Positions 18,541-27,181 of a DNA stretch of 64,000 bases are shown here, in pieces. Numbering within the stretch: position 1 is the stretch's first letter; the number at the start of each line of letters is the position of its first letter. The notes below the pieces were generated by a model that was given only the letters and a program-made list of their open reading frames with translations, was not told where the DNA came from and ran no database searches. The translations under genes and the position numbers were made by a program. This DNA comes from Psychrobacillus faecigallinarum (GTDB lineage: Bacteria; Bacillota; Bacilli; Bacillales_A; Planococcaceae): positions 1-64,000 of the forward strand of contig NZ_JACSQO010000013.1 in NCBI RefSeq assembly GCF_014836595.1. Direction: 5' to 3'.

Positions 18541-20259
18541 CTAAATTTGTTGAAATTGTATATTATGAAGTCTAGCGAATATTCCATCTTTAGCCACAAG
18601 CTCATTATATGAGCCATCCTCGGCAATTCCTTCTTCTGTCACTACAATTACCCGATCTGCATCACGAATTGTTGCCAAACGGTGGGCAATTATAAGTGTA
18701 GTTCGATTTTCTGCGAGTTCCATTAAGGATTGTTGTATAATTTTCTCTGTTTCTGTGTCGAGAGCGGATGTTGCTTCATCCAAAATGAGAATAGGTGGAT
18801 TCTTTAAAAACATACGAGCAATTGCAAGTCTTTGCTTCTGTCCCCCAGATAGCTTCAGACCTCGTTCACCAATTTGCGTGTCATATCCATCAGGGAGTGA
18901 AGCTATTAAGCTTTCTAAATGAGCTTTTTTAGCAGCACTATGAATTTCCTCATCGGTAGCGTCTCTTTTGCCGTAAGCGATATTTTCACGAATGGTGCCA
19001 GTGAACAAAAAGACATCCTGCTGTACAATTCCAATTTGGGAACGAAGGGAGTGAAGTGCCAAATCTTGAATATTTAGTCCATCAATGGAAATTGCTCCTT
19101 CATTTACATCATAAAATCTAGGTATTAAGGAACAAATGGTTGTTTTCCCTGCTCCAGAAGGTCCTACAAACGCAACTGTTTCACCAGCTTGAATAGATAG
19201 ATTAATATCTTTTAAAACAGATTGGTGATCATCATATCGGAAGCTAACATGGTCAAAGGAAATATCTCCTTTTAAATGCTGAACTTGAAGGGCATTTGGC
19301 TTGTCTACAATTTCTGGCTCTTGCTCTATTAATTCTAGGAAGCGTTTAAAACCAGCCATTCCTTTTGGATATAATTCCAATAAAGCGGTAATTTTATCCA
19401 CTGGCTTAATTAGTACATTTACATATAAAATAAAACTTACTAGCTCTCCAGAGGTTATGTAATCTTGGTAAGAGAACCAGGCTCCTACTACTAGTACAAC
19501 TAAAGTTACTAGCCTTGTCATCATATAAATGCTAGAATGAGTACCTGCCATGACTTTGTAAGCTGCTAGCTTTGCTAATCGGAATTGTGAATTGTCCTCT
19601 TTGAATCTTGAAATTTCAAAATTTTCATTTGTAAAGGATTGGACCACACGGGCTCCGGAAACGCTGTCTTCCACTCTTGCATTTACGTCAGCGATTTTGC
19701 CGTACATATTCTTCCATGCTTTATTCATCATTATATTTCCATAGGTTGCAACGATGGATAAAAAAGGAACCATAATAATAGCGATAACAGCCAGCTCAGG
19801 ATTTATGTTGAACATAATAGTGAAGGCCCCTATAATCGTCATAATAGCGATAAATAGGTCTTCTGGTCCGTGATGTGCTAGTTCTCCTATATCAAATAGG
19901 TCATTTGTGATTCTACTCATAATGTGGCCCGTTTTGGTGTTATCAAAAAATCGAAATGATTGTCGTTGCACGTGGTTAAACAGTTTTTGTCTCATATCAG
20001 TCTCAATATTAATACCTAGCTTATGCCCCAAATAACTCACGACATATTGGAGAACGGTACTAATAATGTAAACGAATAAGAGCACAATACTAACTCGAAC
20101 AATTGTAGCCCAATTACCGGTAGGAAGAAGATCGTCTATAAACCATTGCACAGCTACTGGGAATGCTAGTTCTAAAATTGCAACAAAAACGGCACTGCTG
20201 AAATCAATAATAAATAATCGTTTATGTGGTTTGTAAAATGAAAAAAATTTTTTAAGCAT
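18541..20259 (-). CDS. ABC exporter half-transporter (MDR/lipid type)
   Basis: This 572-residue protein fuses six membrane helices (about residues 15-300) to an ATPase domain. Walker A is GPSGAGKTT (about 371-379), signature LSGGQKQR, Walker B ILILDEATSALD and H-loop IIAHRL, all canonical. It should work as a homodimer. It is similar in layout to B. subtilis YgaD-type exporters. The transported compound is not predictable. The ATG at 20259 has AAAGGGAG eight bases upstream. It is monocistronic and divergent from the POT transporter gene. Confidence 0.88.
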   Translation of the reverse strand: MLKKFFSFYKPHKRLFIIDFSSAVFVAILELAFPVAVQWFIDDLLPTGNWATIVRVSIVLLFVYIISTVLQYVVSYLGHKLGINIETDMRQKLFNHVQRQSFRFFDNTKTGHIMSRITNDLFDIGELAHHGPEDLFIAIMTIIGAFTIMFNINPELAVIAIIMVPFLSIVATYGNIMMNKAWKNMYGKIADVNARVEDSVSGARVVQSFTNENFEISRFKEDNSQFRLAKLAAYKVMAGTHSSIYMMTRLVTLVVLVVGAWFSYQDYITSGELVSFILYVNVLIKPVDKITALLELYPKGMAGFKRFLELIEQEPEIVDKPNALQVQHLKGDISFDHVSFRYDDHQSVLKDINLSIQAGETVAFVGPSGAGKTTICSLIPRFYDVNEGAISIDGLNIQDLALHSLRSQIGIVQQDVFLFTGTIRENIAYGKRDATDEEIHSAAKKAHLESLIASLPDGYDTQIGERGLKLSGGQKQRLAIARMFLKNPPILILDEATSALDTETEKIIQQSLMELAENRTTLIIAHRLATIRDADRVIVVTEEGIAEDGSYNELVAKDGIFARLHNIQFQQI

Positions 20260-20393
20260 CTCGTAACTCCCTTTTCATTGTCATAACGACTATTATAACT
20301 AATAATTTCAGTTGTCGAAATATTATAATGTTTCTTTTTTGAAAAATTAGGGAATATTTAATTATATTTTTTGTAGAAACGAGGCGTAATAAG

Positions 20394-21881
20394 ATGTTAT
20401 CGAAAGAAGAAATAGTAAAATCTGTACCTCAAACAGGGTTTTTTGGCCAACCTAAGGGTCTTCTATCCTTATTTTTCACGGAGTTCTGGGAGCGTTTTTC
20501 ATACTACGGTATGAGAGCAATTTTAATCTATTATATGTACTACGAAGTGACCCAAGGCGGTTTAGGGCTAGAACGATCAACAGCTAACTCTATTATGGCC
20601 GTTTATGGTTCATTAGTATATATGTCTGGGATTATCGGTGGTTGGATAGCTGATAGGTTATTCGGTACTACTAGAACAGTGTTCTATGGCGGAGTATTAA
20701 TCATGATTGGTCATATAATACTGGCATTTCCTGGAGGATTAACTACCTTATTTTTATCGATGGCGTTTATCATCATTGGTACAGGTCTATTGAAAACTAA
20801 TATTTCTACTATAGTTGGTGATTTGTATTCAGCGGATGATGCTCGTAGAGACTCAGGATTCAGCTTGTTCTACATGGGTATTAACATGGGAGCGTTCGTT
20901 GCACCATTAATCGTAGGAACAATTGGTTTAGAGTACAATTTCCATTTAGGATTTGGACTTGCGGCAGTAGGTATGGCAATAGGTTTAGTAGTCTTTTTAA
21001 CTACGAAGAAAAAATATTTAGGTTTGGCAGGCTCTTATGTACCAAACCCACTTTCTAGTGAAGGAAAGAAAAAATTCTTTACTAGATTAGCAATAGGTGT
21101 TGTGATTATTGCCGCCCTTGGTTTCTATTTAATCCAAGCTGGTATTATGACGATTGATGTTTTCACAATGACTATTTCCATATTGGGTATTCTTATACCA
21201 ACCCTATACTTCATAGTTATGTATAGAAGTGATAAGTCAACAGCAGACGAAAAGTCTCGTTTACTTGCTTATATTCCACTTTTCGTAGCAGCTATGATGT
21301 TCTGGGCAATTCAAGAACAGGGTTCCAATATTTTAGCCCAATATGCTGATGAGCGAGTAGATTTAACACTTGGCTCTTTTGAAATTTCACCAGCCTGGTT
21401 CCAATCGTTGAATCCATTATTCATCATTGCACTCGCTCCACTCTTTGCTTGGCTATGGGTGAAACTTGGAAATAGACAGCCGTCTACTCCTCGTAAGTTT
21501 GCATATGGATTATTCTTTGCAGGTTTGTCTTTTGTTGTGATGATTTTCCCTGCTTACTTTAATGGTACTGATACGTTAGCTAACCCGATGTGGCTAGTTC
21601 TAAGCTTCTTCTTAGTAGTACTTGGTGAATTACTTCTTTCACCTGTTGGTTTGTCTGCAACTACAAAGCTAGCACCGGCAGCCTTTGCTGCTCAAACAAT
21701 GAGCTTATGGTTTATGACAAATGCTTCGGCACAAGCAATCAATGCTCAGGTTGTTAAATTGTATAAGCCTGAAACGGAGATTATGTACTTTGGAGTAATT
21801 GGTGCAATAGCGATAGGATTGGGGTTAATCCTATATGTAATGACACCACTAATCCAAAAATACATGCGCGGTATTCGTTAA
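20394..21881 (+). CDS. Proton-dependent oligopeptide transporter (POT family)
   Basis: This 495-residue protein is strongly hydrophobic, with about 14 membrane segments. It carries the POT signatures: FFTEFWERFSYYGMRAIL (about residues 27-44, containing ExxERFxYY) and FSLFYMGINMGAFVAPL (PTR2-like). It imports di- and tripeptides with protons, like DtpT. The ATG at 20394 has GAGG upstream. The divergent gap of 134 bases before it must hold its promoter. Its stop lies close to a sigma-W-type promoter for the next gene. Confidence 0.92.
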   Translation: MLSKEEIVKSVPQTGFFGQPKGLLSLFFTEFWERFSYYGMRAILIYYMYYEVTQGGLGLERSTANSIMAVYGSLVYMSGIIGGWIADRLFGTTRTVFYGGVLIMIGHIILAFPGGLTTLFLSMAFIIIGTGLLKTNISTIVGDLYSADDARRDSGFSLFYMGINMGAFVAPLIVGTIGLEYNFHLGFGLAAVGMAIGLVVFLTTKKKYLGLAGSYVPNPLSSEGKKKFFTRLAIGVVIIAALGFYLIQAGIMTIDVFTMTISILGILIPTLYFIVMYRSDKSTADEKSRLLAYIPLFVAAMMFWAIQEQGSNILAQYADERVDLTLGSFEISPAWFQSLNPLFIIALAPLFAWLWVKLGNRQPSTPRKFAYGLFFAGLSFVVMIFPAYFNGTDTLANPMWLVLSFFLVVLGELLLSPVGLSATTKLAPAAFAAQTMSLWFMTNASAQAINAQVVKLYKPETEIMYFGVIGAIAIGLGLILYVMTPLIQKYMRGIR

Positions 21882-21895
21882 TTTTTCTTAAAAAG

Positions 21896-21921
21896 TGAAA
21901 CCTTTCGTTAATTTGTTCGTA
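21896..21921 (+). promoter_or_regulatory. Sigma-W-type ECF promoter before lipoprotein gene
   Basis: TGAAAC (21896-21901) and CGTA (21918-21921) have a 16-base spacer, identical in both boxes and spacing to the promoter before yuaF. It starts 14 bases after the POT stop codon and lies 36 bases before the GTG start of the lipoprotein gene. Confidence 0.8.
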
Positions 21922-21957
21922 AGTTATGTTGTGAAACAAAGAAGGGATGGGAATAAA

Positions 21958-22800
21958 GTGAAAAAATGGAAAACGCTTTTAGCAGTTACTACACTTACTT
22001 TTGGTTTAGCCGCGTGTAATGAAACTGCCACACCAGCAAACAAGAACGTAAAAGAAACTAGTGAGATGACTTTAGAAGAAGTGTATAACAAATCAATGGC
22101 AGTGTCTGAGGAATTGAAAAGTGTCTCTGCTAAAGTAGACTTAGCACAAAAGATGCATATACCGAGCGAAGAGATGAATGTAGATATTAGCACTGCTATG
22201 GACATGAATTTAATAATAGAACCTATGCAGATTTATCAAAAAGGAACTACTTCTATGAAGTCTGAAGATGGTTCTATGAACGAAACAATGGATACAGAAA
22301 TATACTTCAATGATACTGATTTGTATATGTATGAAGGAACAACGCAGCAGTGGATGAAGTTACCACAAGAAGCAATGGGTGACGTCATGGCACAAACAAA
22401 TTCTGCAAATCCTGCTAATTCACTAGCTGAAATTGAAGAATATTTAAAAGACTTTAAATTTGAGCAAGATGATAAAAATTATATTTTGACACTTGATGCA
22501 TCAGGGGACAAATTTAACGACTTAGTACAAGCACAAATAGATGAAACAATGCAAAGCATGGCACAGGCTGGAGAAGATGTTCAACTAGACGTTAAAATTA
22601 ACTCAATTAACTATTTAATTCATATTGATAAAGAAAGCTTCCAAACTACTAAATACGATGTAATTGTAGATATGGACATGGAAGCAGAAGGCGAGTCTAT
22701 TAATATGAAACAAGATTTAAAGACAGATTTCTCTAACTTTAATGGAGTCGATAAAATCGAGATTCCACAAGAAGTTATTGATAATGCTGTAGCTATCTAA
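21958..22800 (+). CDS. Secreted lipoprotein, DUF6612-like
   Basis: This protein is 280 residues from GTG 21958, behind AGAAGGGATGGG. The frame is open back to 21895, but that part contains the sigma-W-type promoter and cannot be coding. The N-terminus is a lipoprotein signal: KK, then hydrophobic TLLAVTTLTFGLA, lipobox LAAC with Cys near residue 20. The rest alternates Met/Asp-rich beta strands (MNVDISTAMDMNLIIEPMQ, INMKQDLKTDFSNF), as in the LppX/DUF6612-like lipid-binding folds. Its ECF promoter suggests an envelope-stress role. Function is unknown. Confidence 0.82.
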   Translation: MKKWKTLLAVTTLTFGLAACNETATPANKNVKETSEMTLEEVYNKSMAVSEELKSVSAKVDLAQKMHIPSEEMNVDISTAMDMNLIIEPMQIYQKGTTSMKSEDGSMNETMDTEIYFNDTDLYMYEGTTQQWMKLPQEAMGDVMAQTNSANPANSLAEIEEYLKDFKFEQDDKNYILTLDASGDKFNDLVQAQIDETMQSMAQAGEDVQLDVKINSINYLIHIDKESFQTTKYDVIVDMDMEAEGESINMKQDLKTDFSNFNGVDKIEIPQEVIDNAVAI

Positions 22801-22817
22801 TCTAATTTAAATTTTTC

Positions 22818-22868
22818 AAGTCTGCATGTAATTGTTAGGTATATGACAATTACATGCAGACTTTTTGT
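22818..22868 (+). terminator. Terminator of the lipoprotein gene
   Basis: AAGTCTGCATGTAATTGT and ACAATTACATGCAGACTT form an 18-bp stem followed by TTTT. Confidence 0.92.
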
Positions 22869-22931
22869 TTAGTAATAAATTTATAAAGAAATAGAGAACT
22901 ACTTTGGTGCACAAGTTAAATGCGATAAAGA

Positions 22932-23072
22932 ATGCAAAAAAATCGTTTACCTGTTCCAGAAGCATATCTGTTAACTGTATTAGGTATAGAACAGTTAGAC
23001 TTAACTACTGAGCGCGAGGAGAAATTCCTCGTGTTTTTTTGTAAAAAAAGATTATATTGCATGTATGCTTGA
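22932..23072 (+). other. Possible 46-codon ORF or small structured RNA with terminator
   Basis: An ATG frame of 46 codons begins MQKNRLPVPEAYLLTVLGIE. There is no good ribosome binding site. Within it, TAACTGT and ACAGTTA form one hairpin. CGAGGA-GAAAT-TCCTCG followed by seven T's (23015-23040) forms an intrinsic terminator. The terminator inside the frame argues for a small RNA or a decayed gene rather than a working CDS. The flavoprotein gene starts 122 bases later. Confidence 0.3.
23013..23040 (+). terminator. Intrinsic terminator inside the 22.9-23.1 kb gap
   Basis: CGAGGA and TCCTCG pair around GAAAT, then GTGTTTTTTT. The preceding protein gene already has its own terminator at 22818, so this one implies a separate short transcript. 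Confidence 0.6.
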
Positions 23073-23194
23073 ATATTTTAATTACTTACTTAGAAAAGTA
23101 ATGTTAGTAAAAGAAAAAAATAGGGAACACTAATGAAGAAAATTACTTAAAGCAAATTGGATGGTTGCTGGTCTAATGTAAGGAGGCACTAAGC

Positions 23195-24094
23195 ATGTAT
23201 GATTGTATTATTATTGGAGGCGGTCCAGCGGGGCTGGGTGCAGGTTTAACGTTAGGAAGAGCAAGAAGAAAAGTTGCCTTGTTTGACGATGGAACAAATC
23301 GAAACAGAGTGACCCATGAATCGCATGGATTTATCACTCGGGATGGGATAAAACCTCATGAATTCAAAGGTATAGGACTTAAAGAGCTAGAGAACTATCC
23401 GAATGTCTCTTATTTCAATAAAACGATTATTGAAATTGGAAGAGAAGGAAACGAAGGTAATTTTATCGTTAGAACAAGAGATAATGAAGAATACGTTTCA
23501 GAGAAGCTCTTACTAGCTACTGGCATCCAAGAAATGTTTACAATTGAAAGTATTCGAAGCTTTTATGGAAAAAGTCTATTTAGCTGTCCGTATTGTGATG
23601 GATGGGAATTGCGCGATAAGCCTCTTTTAATTTTAGCGGAGAAAGAAGAACACGTTCTTCATATGGTTAAGCTAATTTATAATTGGTCAAATGACTTGAT
23701 GGTTCTAACCAATGGAAAAGAATTATCTCACGAAGGTATGCAAGAGTTGGCTAAACATAATATTGAAATAAAGATTGAGAAAATAGATGAGCTTATAGGA
23801 GAAGCGGGTTATCTAAAGGGAGTAAAGTTAGAATCTGGAGAAATTATAAATAGAACTCAGGGATTTGTTGCGCCCACATATTATCGTCCAAATTATTTTG
23901 CAGAAAAATTAGGGTGCGAAATAGATGAAAAGGGAAGGGTAATGACAGATCCTCGATGTCGTGCATCTCAAAAAAATGTTTATGTGGCTGGAGAAACAAG
24001 AAAGCCTATTCCCTCATCACTAATGATTGCGGCTGCAGATGGAAATAAAGCAGCAGTATCTATTAACACAGATTTAACAGAAGAGCGTTTCTAA
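23195..24094 (+). CDS. Thioredoxin-reductase-like NAD(P)/FAD oxidoreductase
   Basis: This 299-residue flavoprotein has the FAD site GGGPAGLGAG (residues 8-17). The redox motif CPYCDGWE (about 130-137) gives a CxxC disulfide, and GETRKPIPSSLMIAAADGNKAA sits near the C-terminus. The NADPH GxGxxG site is replaced by a weaker LILAEKEEHVL. The usual thioredoxin reductase motif is CATCDG; CPYCDGWE marks a related but separate group whose electron acceptor is unknown. The ATG at 23195 has AAGGAGG upstream. It is monocistronic. Confidence 0.85.
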   Translation: MYDCIIIGGGPAGLGAGLTLGRARRKVALFDDGTNRNRVTHESHGFITRDGIKPHEFKGIGLKELENYPNVSYFNKTIIEIGREGNEGNFIVRTRDNEEYVSEKLLLATGIQEMFTIESIRSFYGKSLFSCPYCDGWELRDKPLLILAEKEEHVLHMVKLIYNWSNDLMVLTNGKELSHEGMQELAKHNIEIKIEKIDELIGEAGYLKGVKLESGEIINRTQGFVAPTYYRPNYFAEKLGCEIDEKGRVMTDPRCRASQKNVYVAGETRKPIPSSLMIAAADGNKAAVSINTDLTEERF

Positions 24095-24112
24095 ATATTT
24101 TAAAGCATATAT

Positions 24113-24168
24113 AACTTTATGAAGGATGGCCTTGAAATGAGTCATGACCATCCTTCATAAAGTTTTAT
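24113..24168 (+). terminator. Terminator of the flavoprotein gene
   Basis: AACTTTATGAAGGATGG and CCATCCTTCATAAAGTT pair over 17 bp and are followed by TTT. The lower stem resembles the thrB terminator at 27093. Confidence 0.85.
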
Positions 24169-24351
24169 CACATAGAATAGTCTGTTCCAAGGTTAGATAA
24201 TAATTTACCTATTTCATTAGGTATTGAATGAAGGGACTAGAAAAGTCCTTTTATATTGCTCACTACATATTTTTATAAACTGTAATTCTCTAATTCTTTG
24301 TACTTATAAGTTATCTAGCTTATAATTTTTATAACTAATAGGAGGGATACT

Positions 24352-24969
24352 GTGAAGAAATGGTTCTATCCACTTGGACTTGTTACATTACTAGGGTTTG
24401 CAATGCTGTATTTAAACATTACAAAAGATGAAGTGGTGTCATTAGACCACAAAATGTCTAACCTACTTGGTGGCAGTCAATTCATCACGGCATTTCACTA
24501 TTTTGGAGATACAAAATTTATATTGCTTATCGCACTATTAATCATATTATTGTTGTGGATTCGATCTCATAATTATCGTGGCATGTTATTTGTTTTGTTT
24601 ACAGTTGGGGTAGGGAATGCTTTAAACCAACTACTAAAAAAAGTGATTCAGCGAGAACGTCCTGATGTATCCAATCAATTAGAAACGTTTAGCTTTCCAT
24701 CTGGACATGCGATGGTAGGCTTGCTCTATTTGTTTACAATTGCTTATTTAGCTACTGAGCATCAGACAAACAAAAAAATTTCGTTAACTATTTGGTCAGG
24801 AGCCATATTAATGACCATTATGATAGGTCTTTCGCGAATAGCGGAATCACGTCACTATGCATCAGACGTGTTTGCTGGGTGGATGGCAGGGTATACATGG
24901 TTTATACTAGTTGCTATTTGGTACGAGCTTAGAAAACGTAACAGAAAAAGTAAAAAGAATAAATTATAA
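24352..24969 (+). CDS. PAP2-family phosphatase
   Basis: This 205-residue membrane protein has about six hydrophobic segments and the three PAP2 motifs: KKVIQRERPD (about residues 100-109), SFPSGHAM (about 118-125, with catalytic His) and SRIAESRHYASDVFAG (about 164-179, with the second His and Asp). It removes phosphate from a lipid phosphate or undecaprenyl pyrophosphate on the outer membrane face. The GTG at 24352 has TAGGAGGGA upstream. Length fits phosphatidylglycerophosphatase/BcrC-like proteins such as B. subtilis YodM. Confidence 0.88.
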   Translation: MKKWFYPLGLVTLLGFAMLYLNITKDEVVSLDHKMSNLLGGSQFITAFHYFGDTKFILLIALLIILLLWIRSHNYRGMLFVLFTVGVGNALNQLLKKVIQRERPDVSNQLETFSFPSGHAMVGLLYLFTIAYLATEHQTNKKISLTIWSGAILMTIMIGLSRIAESRHYASDVFAGWMAGYTWFILVAIWYELRKRNRKSKKNKL

Positions 24970-25015
24970 ATCCTTTCCAATTAACGGAGGGGATTTTTTG
25001 TAAGGAGGAAATTTT

Positions 25016-25666
25016 TTGTTTGAGATACCGAACCATTTAATGGATTTATGCATAAAAAGAATAGAGGGTTATCCGGTTGAGGGTTTTGTAAAAGGGAAAG
25101 GTCCAAGAAAGCCTACTCTTATGCTAATTGGAGAGGCGCCTGGAGAAAATGAAGCCATTCAGGGTATTCCTTTTATCGGAAGAGCAGGTGAGGAATTGAA
25201 AAAATCCCTAGCCAGTATAGGTTTAACAAGGGAAGACGTATATATGACAAGTGCCGTAAGAAGTCGTCCCTTCGTTTGGAGAGAGAAAAAGGAAAGAAAC
25301 GGAGAAGCAGTAAGAAAAAAATATAATCGACCGCCTACTCAAAAAGAAATTATTGCACATGCCCCTATTTTGGACTACGAAATAACAAATATTTCACCCT
25401 TACTAATTGTTACTTTAGGAAATGTAGGATTACAGCGATTACTAGGAAGAGAAGCAACGGTTTCTAAATTACATGGGCAATTACTACAAAAGCCTGTTCA
25501 ATTTCTACAGTCGCTAAACTCATCAGAATTTGTGTGGTCCACTGAAACCTATACCATTATCCCAACCTATCATCCTGCTTCAGTATTCTATCGTCCATCT
25601 AATCGAGATTTTTTAGAAGAAGATTGGATAAAAATCGGTGAATATATTAAAAGCCAAATATTATGA
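25016..25666 (+). CDS. Uracil-DNA glycosylase family 4-like protein lacking Fe-S cysteines
   Basis: This 216-residue protein has the UDG fold motifs GEAPGENEAIQGIPFIGRAG (starting at Gly39) and TYHPASVFY near the C-terminus, typical of family 4/5 uracil glycosylases. Family 4 enzymes carry four cysteines for a 4Fe-4S cluster. Here only Cys12 is present, so the cluster must be absent. That makes the exact repair substrate uncertain. The TTG start at 25016 has AAGGAGGA seven bases upstream. It follows the PAP2 gene by 46 bases. Confidence 0.82.
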   Translation: MFEIPNHLMDLCIKRIEGYPVEGFVKGKGPRKPTLMLIGEAPGENEAIQGIPFIGRAGEELKKSLASIGLTREDVYMTSAVRSRPFVWREKKERNGEAVRKKYNRPPTQKEIIAHAPILDYEITNISPLLIVTLGNVGLQRLLGREATVSKLHGQLLQKPVQFLQSLNSSEFVWSTETYTIIPTYHPASVFYRPSNRDFLEEDWIKIGEYIKSQIL

Positions 25667-25749
25667 TATCTTCTTGTGTTGAATAAAGTTGCTTGAAGGA
25701 AACTTTTTAAGTATAATAAGTTTATATTAGAGAGAAAGAAGATGGGTCA

Positions 25750-26559
25750 ATGGATGGAAATGTAGTTTTTGCATTATTACTTACTTTGTTTGCTGGCCTT
25801 GCTACTGGGATAGGGAGTTTGTTGTCTTTACTTACTAGTAGAACAAACAAAAAATTCTTATCTGTAGCTCTTGGATTTTCAGCGGGAGTAATGATCTATG
25901 TTTCGCTCGTGGAGATTTTCGTTAAGGCAAAAGACTCCTTAGTAGAAGAACTAGGATCTACTAATGGCTATTGGGCTACATTAGCTGGTTTTTTTGGAGG
26001 AATGATTTTCATAGCCTTAATAGACCGATTGATTCCTTCACATGAAAATCCGCATGAAGTAAAAAGTGTTGAGGATATGAAACTCAAGCCAGCTAATGCA
26101 GAAGATGCTCGTTTAATGAAAATGGGTATGTTCACTGCACTTGCTATTGGTATTCATAATTTTCCAGAGGGGATTGCCACTTTTGCTTCAGCATTACAGG
26201 ATCCTAATCTTGGTATAGCAATTGCTATTGCGGTAGCTATTCATAATATTCCAGAGGGGATTGCGGTAGCTGTTCCTATATTTTATGCTACGGGCAGTAG
26301 AATGAAAGCATTTAAATTGTCGTTTTTATCAGGGCTTGCAGAACCAGTAGGCGCTTTAGTTGCCTTTTTAATATTGATGCCATTTTTAAATGGAATTATG
26401 TTCGGAGTAATTTTTGCAGCAGTAGCAGGTATCATGGTGTTTATATCATTGGATGAACTACTGCCAGCAGCTAAGAAATACGATGAGACTCATTCTTCTA
26501 TGTATGGAGTAGTGGCTGGGATGCTTGTGATGGCTTTAAGTTTAGTGTTAATGGCATAA
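25750..26559 (+). CDS. zupT: ZIP-family metal transporter (ZupT-like)
   Basis: This 269-residue membrane protein has about eight hydrophobic segments. Both metal-site motifs are intact: HNFPEG (about residues 137-142) and HNIPEG (about 173-178), with GLAEPVGAL. ZupT imports zinc and other divalent metals down a gradient. The ATG at 25750 has a weak purine-rich site (AGAAAGAAGATGG). It stands alone. A weak imperfect hairpin followed by TTTTTT at 26566-26609 may terminate it. Confidence 0.9.
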   Translation: MDGNVVFALLLTLFAGLATGIGSLLSLLTSRTNKKFLSVALGFSAGVMIYVSLVEIFVKAKDSLVEELGSTNGYWATLAGFFGGMIFIALIDRLIPSHENPHEVKSVEDMKLKPANAEDARLMKMGMFTALAIGIHNFPEGIATFASALQDPNLGIAIAIAVAIHNIPEGIAVAVPIFYATGSRMKAFKLSFLSGLAEPVGALVAFLILMPFLNGIMFGVIFAAVAGIMVFISLDELLPAAKKYDETHSSMYGVVAGMLVMALSLVLMA

Positions 26560-26565
26560 AGAGAA

Positions 26566-26609
26566 GGCAGTGCAATTCTCCTTAATAAGAGGGGAGTGCA
26601 TGCTTTTTT
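26566..26609 (+). terminator. Probable terminator of zupT
   Basis: GCAGTGCAATTCTCCTTA and TAAGAGGGGAGTGCATGC pair imperfectly, followed by TTTTTT. Confidence 0.5.
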
Positions 26610-26706
26610 GAGCTCTTTTACTTGTCGGTTACTTAGAAATGCGAGAAAGTATAAATTGTATGGTTAGATGAATATATCCTTAACAGGGAATGTATGAATT
26701 ATAGGT

Positions 26707-26840
26707 TGATTTCCGCTCTAGTCGGACGCTTTCCGCGGGGGGAGCGATAAGCCATCACCGTCGCTAACGCGTCGGATGCGATGTCTTATCTGTCTCCCTT
26801 CCTCCCGCAGGAGTCGCCGCCTGTCGCTTCAATCAAACAC
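26707..26840 (+). repeat. Dispersed MITE-like repeat, family 1, copy B
   Basis: It starts TGATTTCCGCTCTAGTCGGAC and ends CGCTTCAATCA. It is about 134 bases and lies 65 bases before copy C in the same orientation. Between zupT and thrB it is the first of two tandem copies. Confidence 0.88.
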
Positions 26841-26904
26841 GGCACAGTAGTATGGATAAATTAACTCCAAAAAAATTCACAGGAATAACATGAACAATTA
26901 ATGG

Positions 26905-27036
26905 CTGATTTCCGCTCTAGTCGGGCGCTTTCCGCGGGGGAGTGATAAGCCATCGCCGCCGCTAACGCGTCGGATGCGATGTCTTATTTGTCTCCTTCCT
27001 CCCGCAGGAGTCGCCGTCTTGCTGCTCCAATCATTA
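26905..27036 (+). repeat. Dispersed MITE-like repeat, family 1, copy C
   Basis: Nearly the same sequence as copy B, including CGCTAACGCGTCGGATGCGATGTC. It is flanked by ATTAATG on both sides (26897-26903 and 27033-27039), which could be a target-site duplication. Confidence 0.88.
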
Positions 27037-27092
27037 ATGTGGAAGCTGTAAGGTTAATCACGGATTGGCAAAAAACCTATTATTAACGCAAA

Positions 27093-27130
27093 AGGAGGAT
27101 GGTCGTGACTTGGGTCACTGACCATCCTCT
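27093..27130 (-). terminator. Terminator of thrC-thrB
   Basis: GAGGATGGTC and GACCATCCTC arms with inner GTGAC/GTCAC. On the minus strand it is followed by CTTTT. Confidence 0.75.
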
Positions 27131-27181
27131 CTTAAATTCTTCCTATATGATAGAAACAAGTCATTCCCGAAGCTTTAGAGA

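Noticed and set aside
21895-21957. Earlier GTG start for the lipoprotein
   Set aside because: This stretch contains the complete sigma-W-type promoter, so it is upstream of the transcript. The signal peptide starts cleanly at 21958.
24232-24256. Small hairpin AAGGGACT/AAGTCCTTTT as a terminator
   Set aside because: The stem is short, and the preceding gene already has a strong terminator at 24113.
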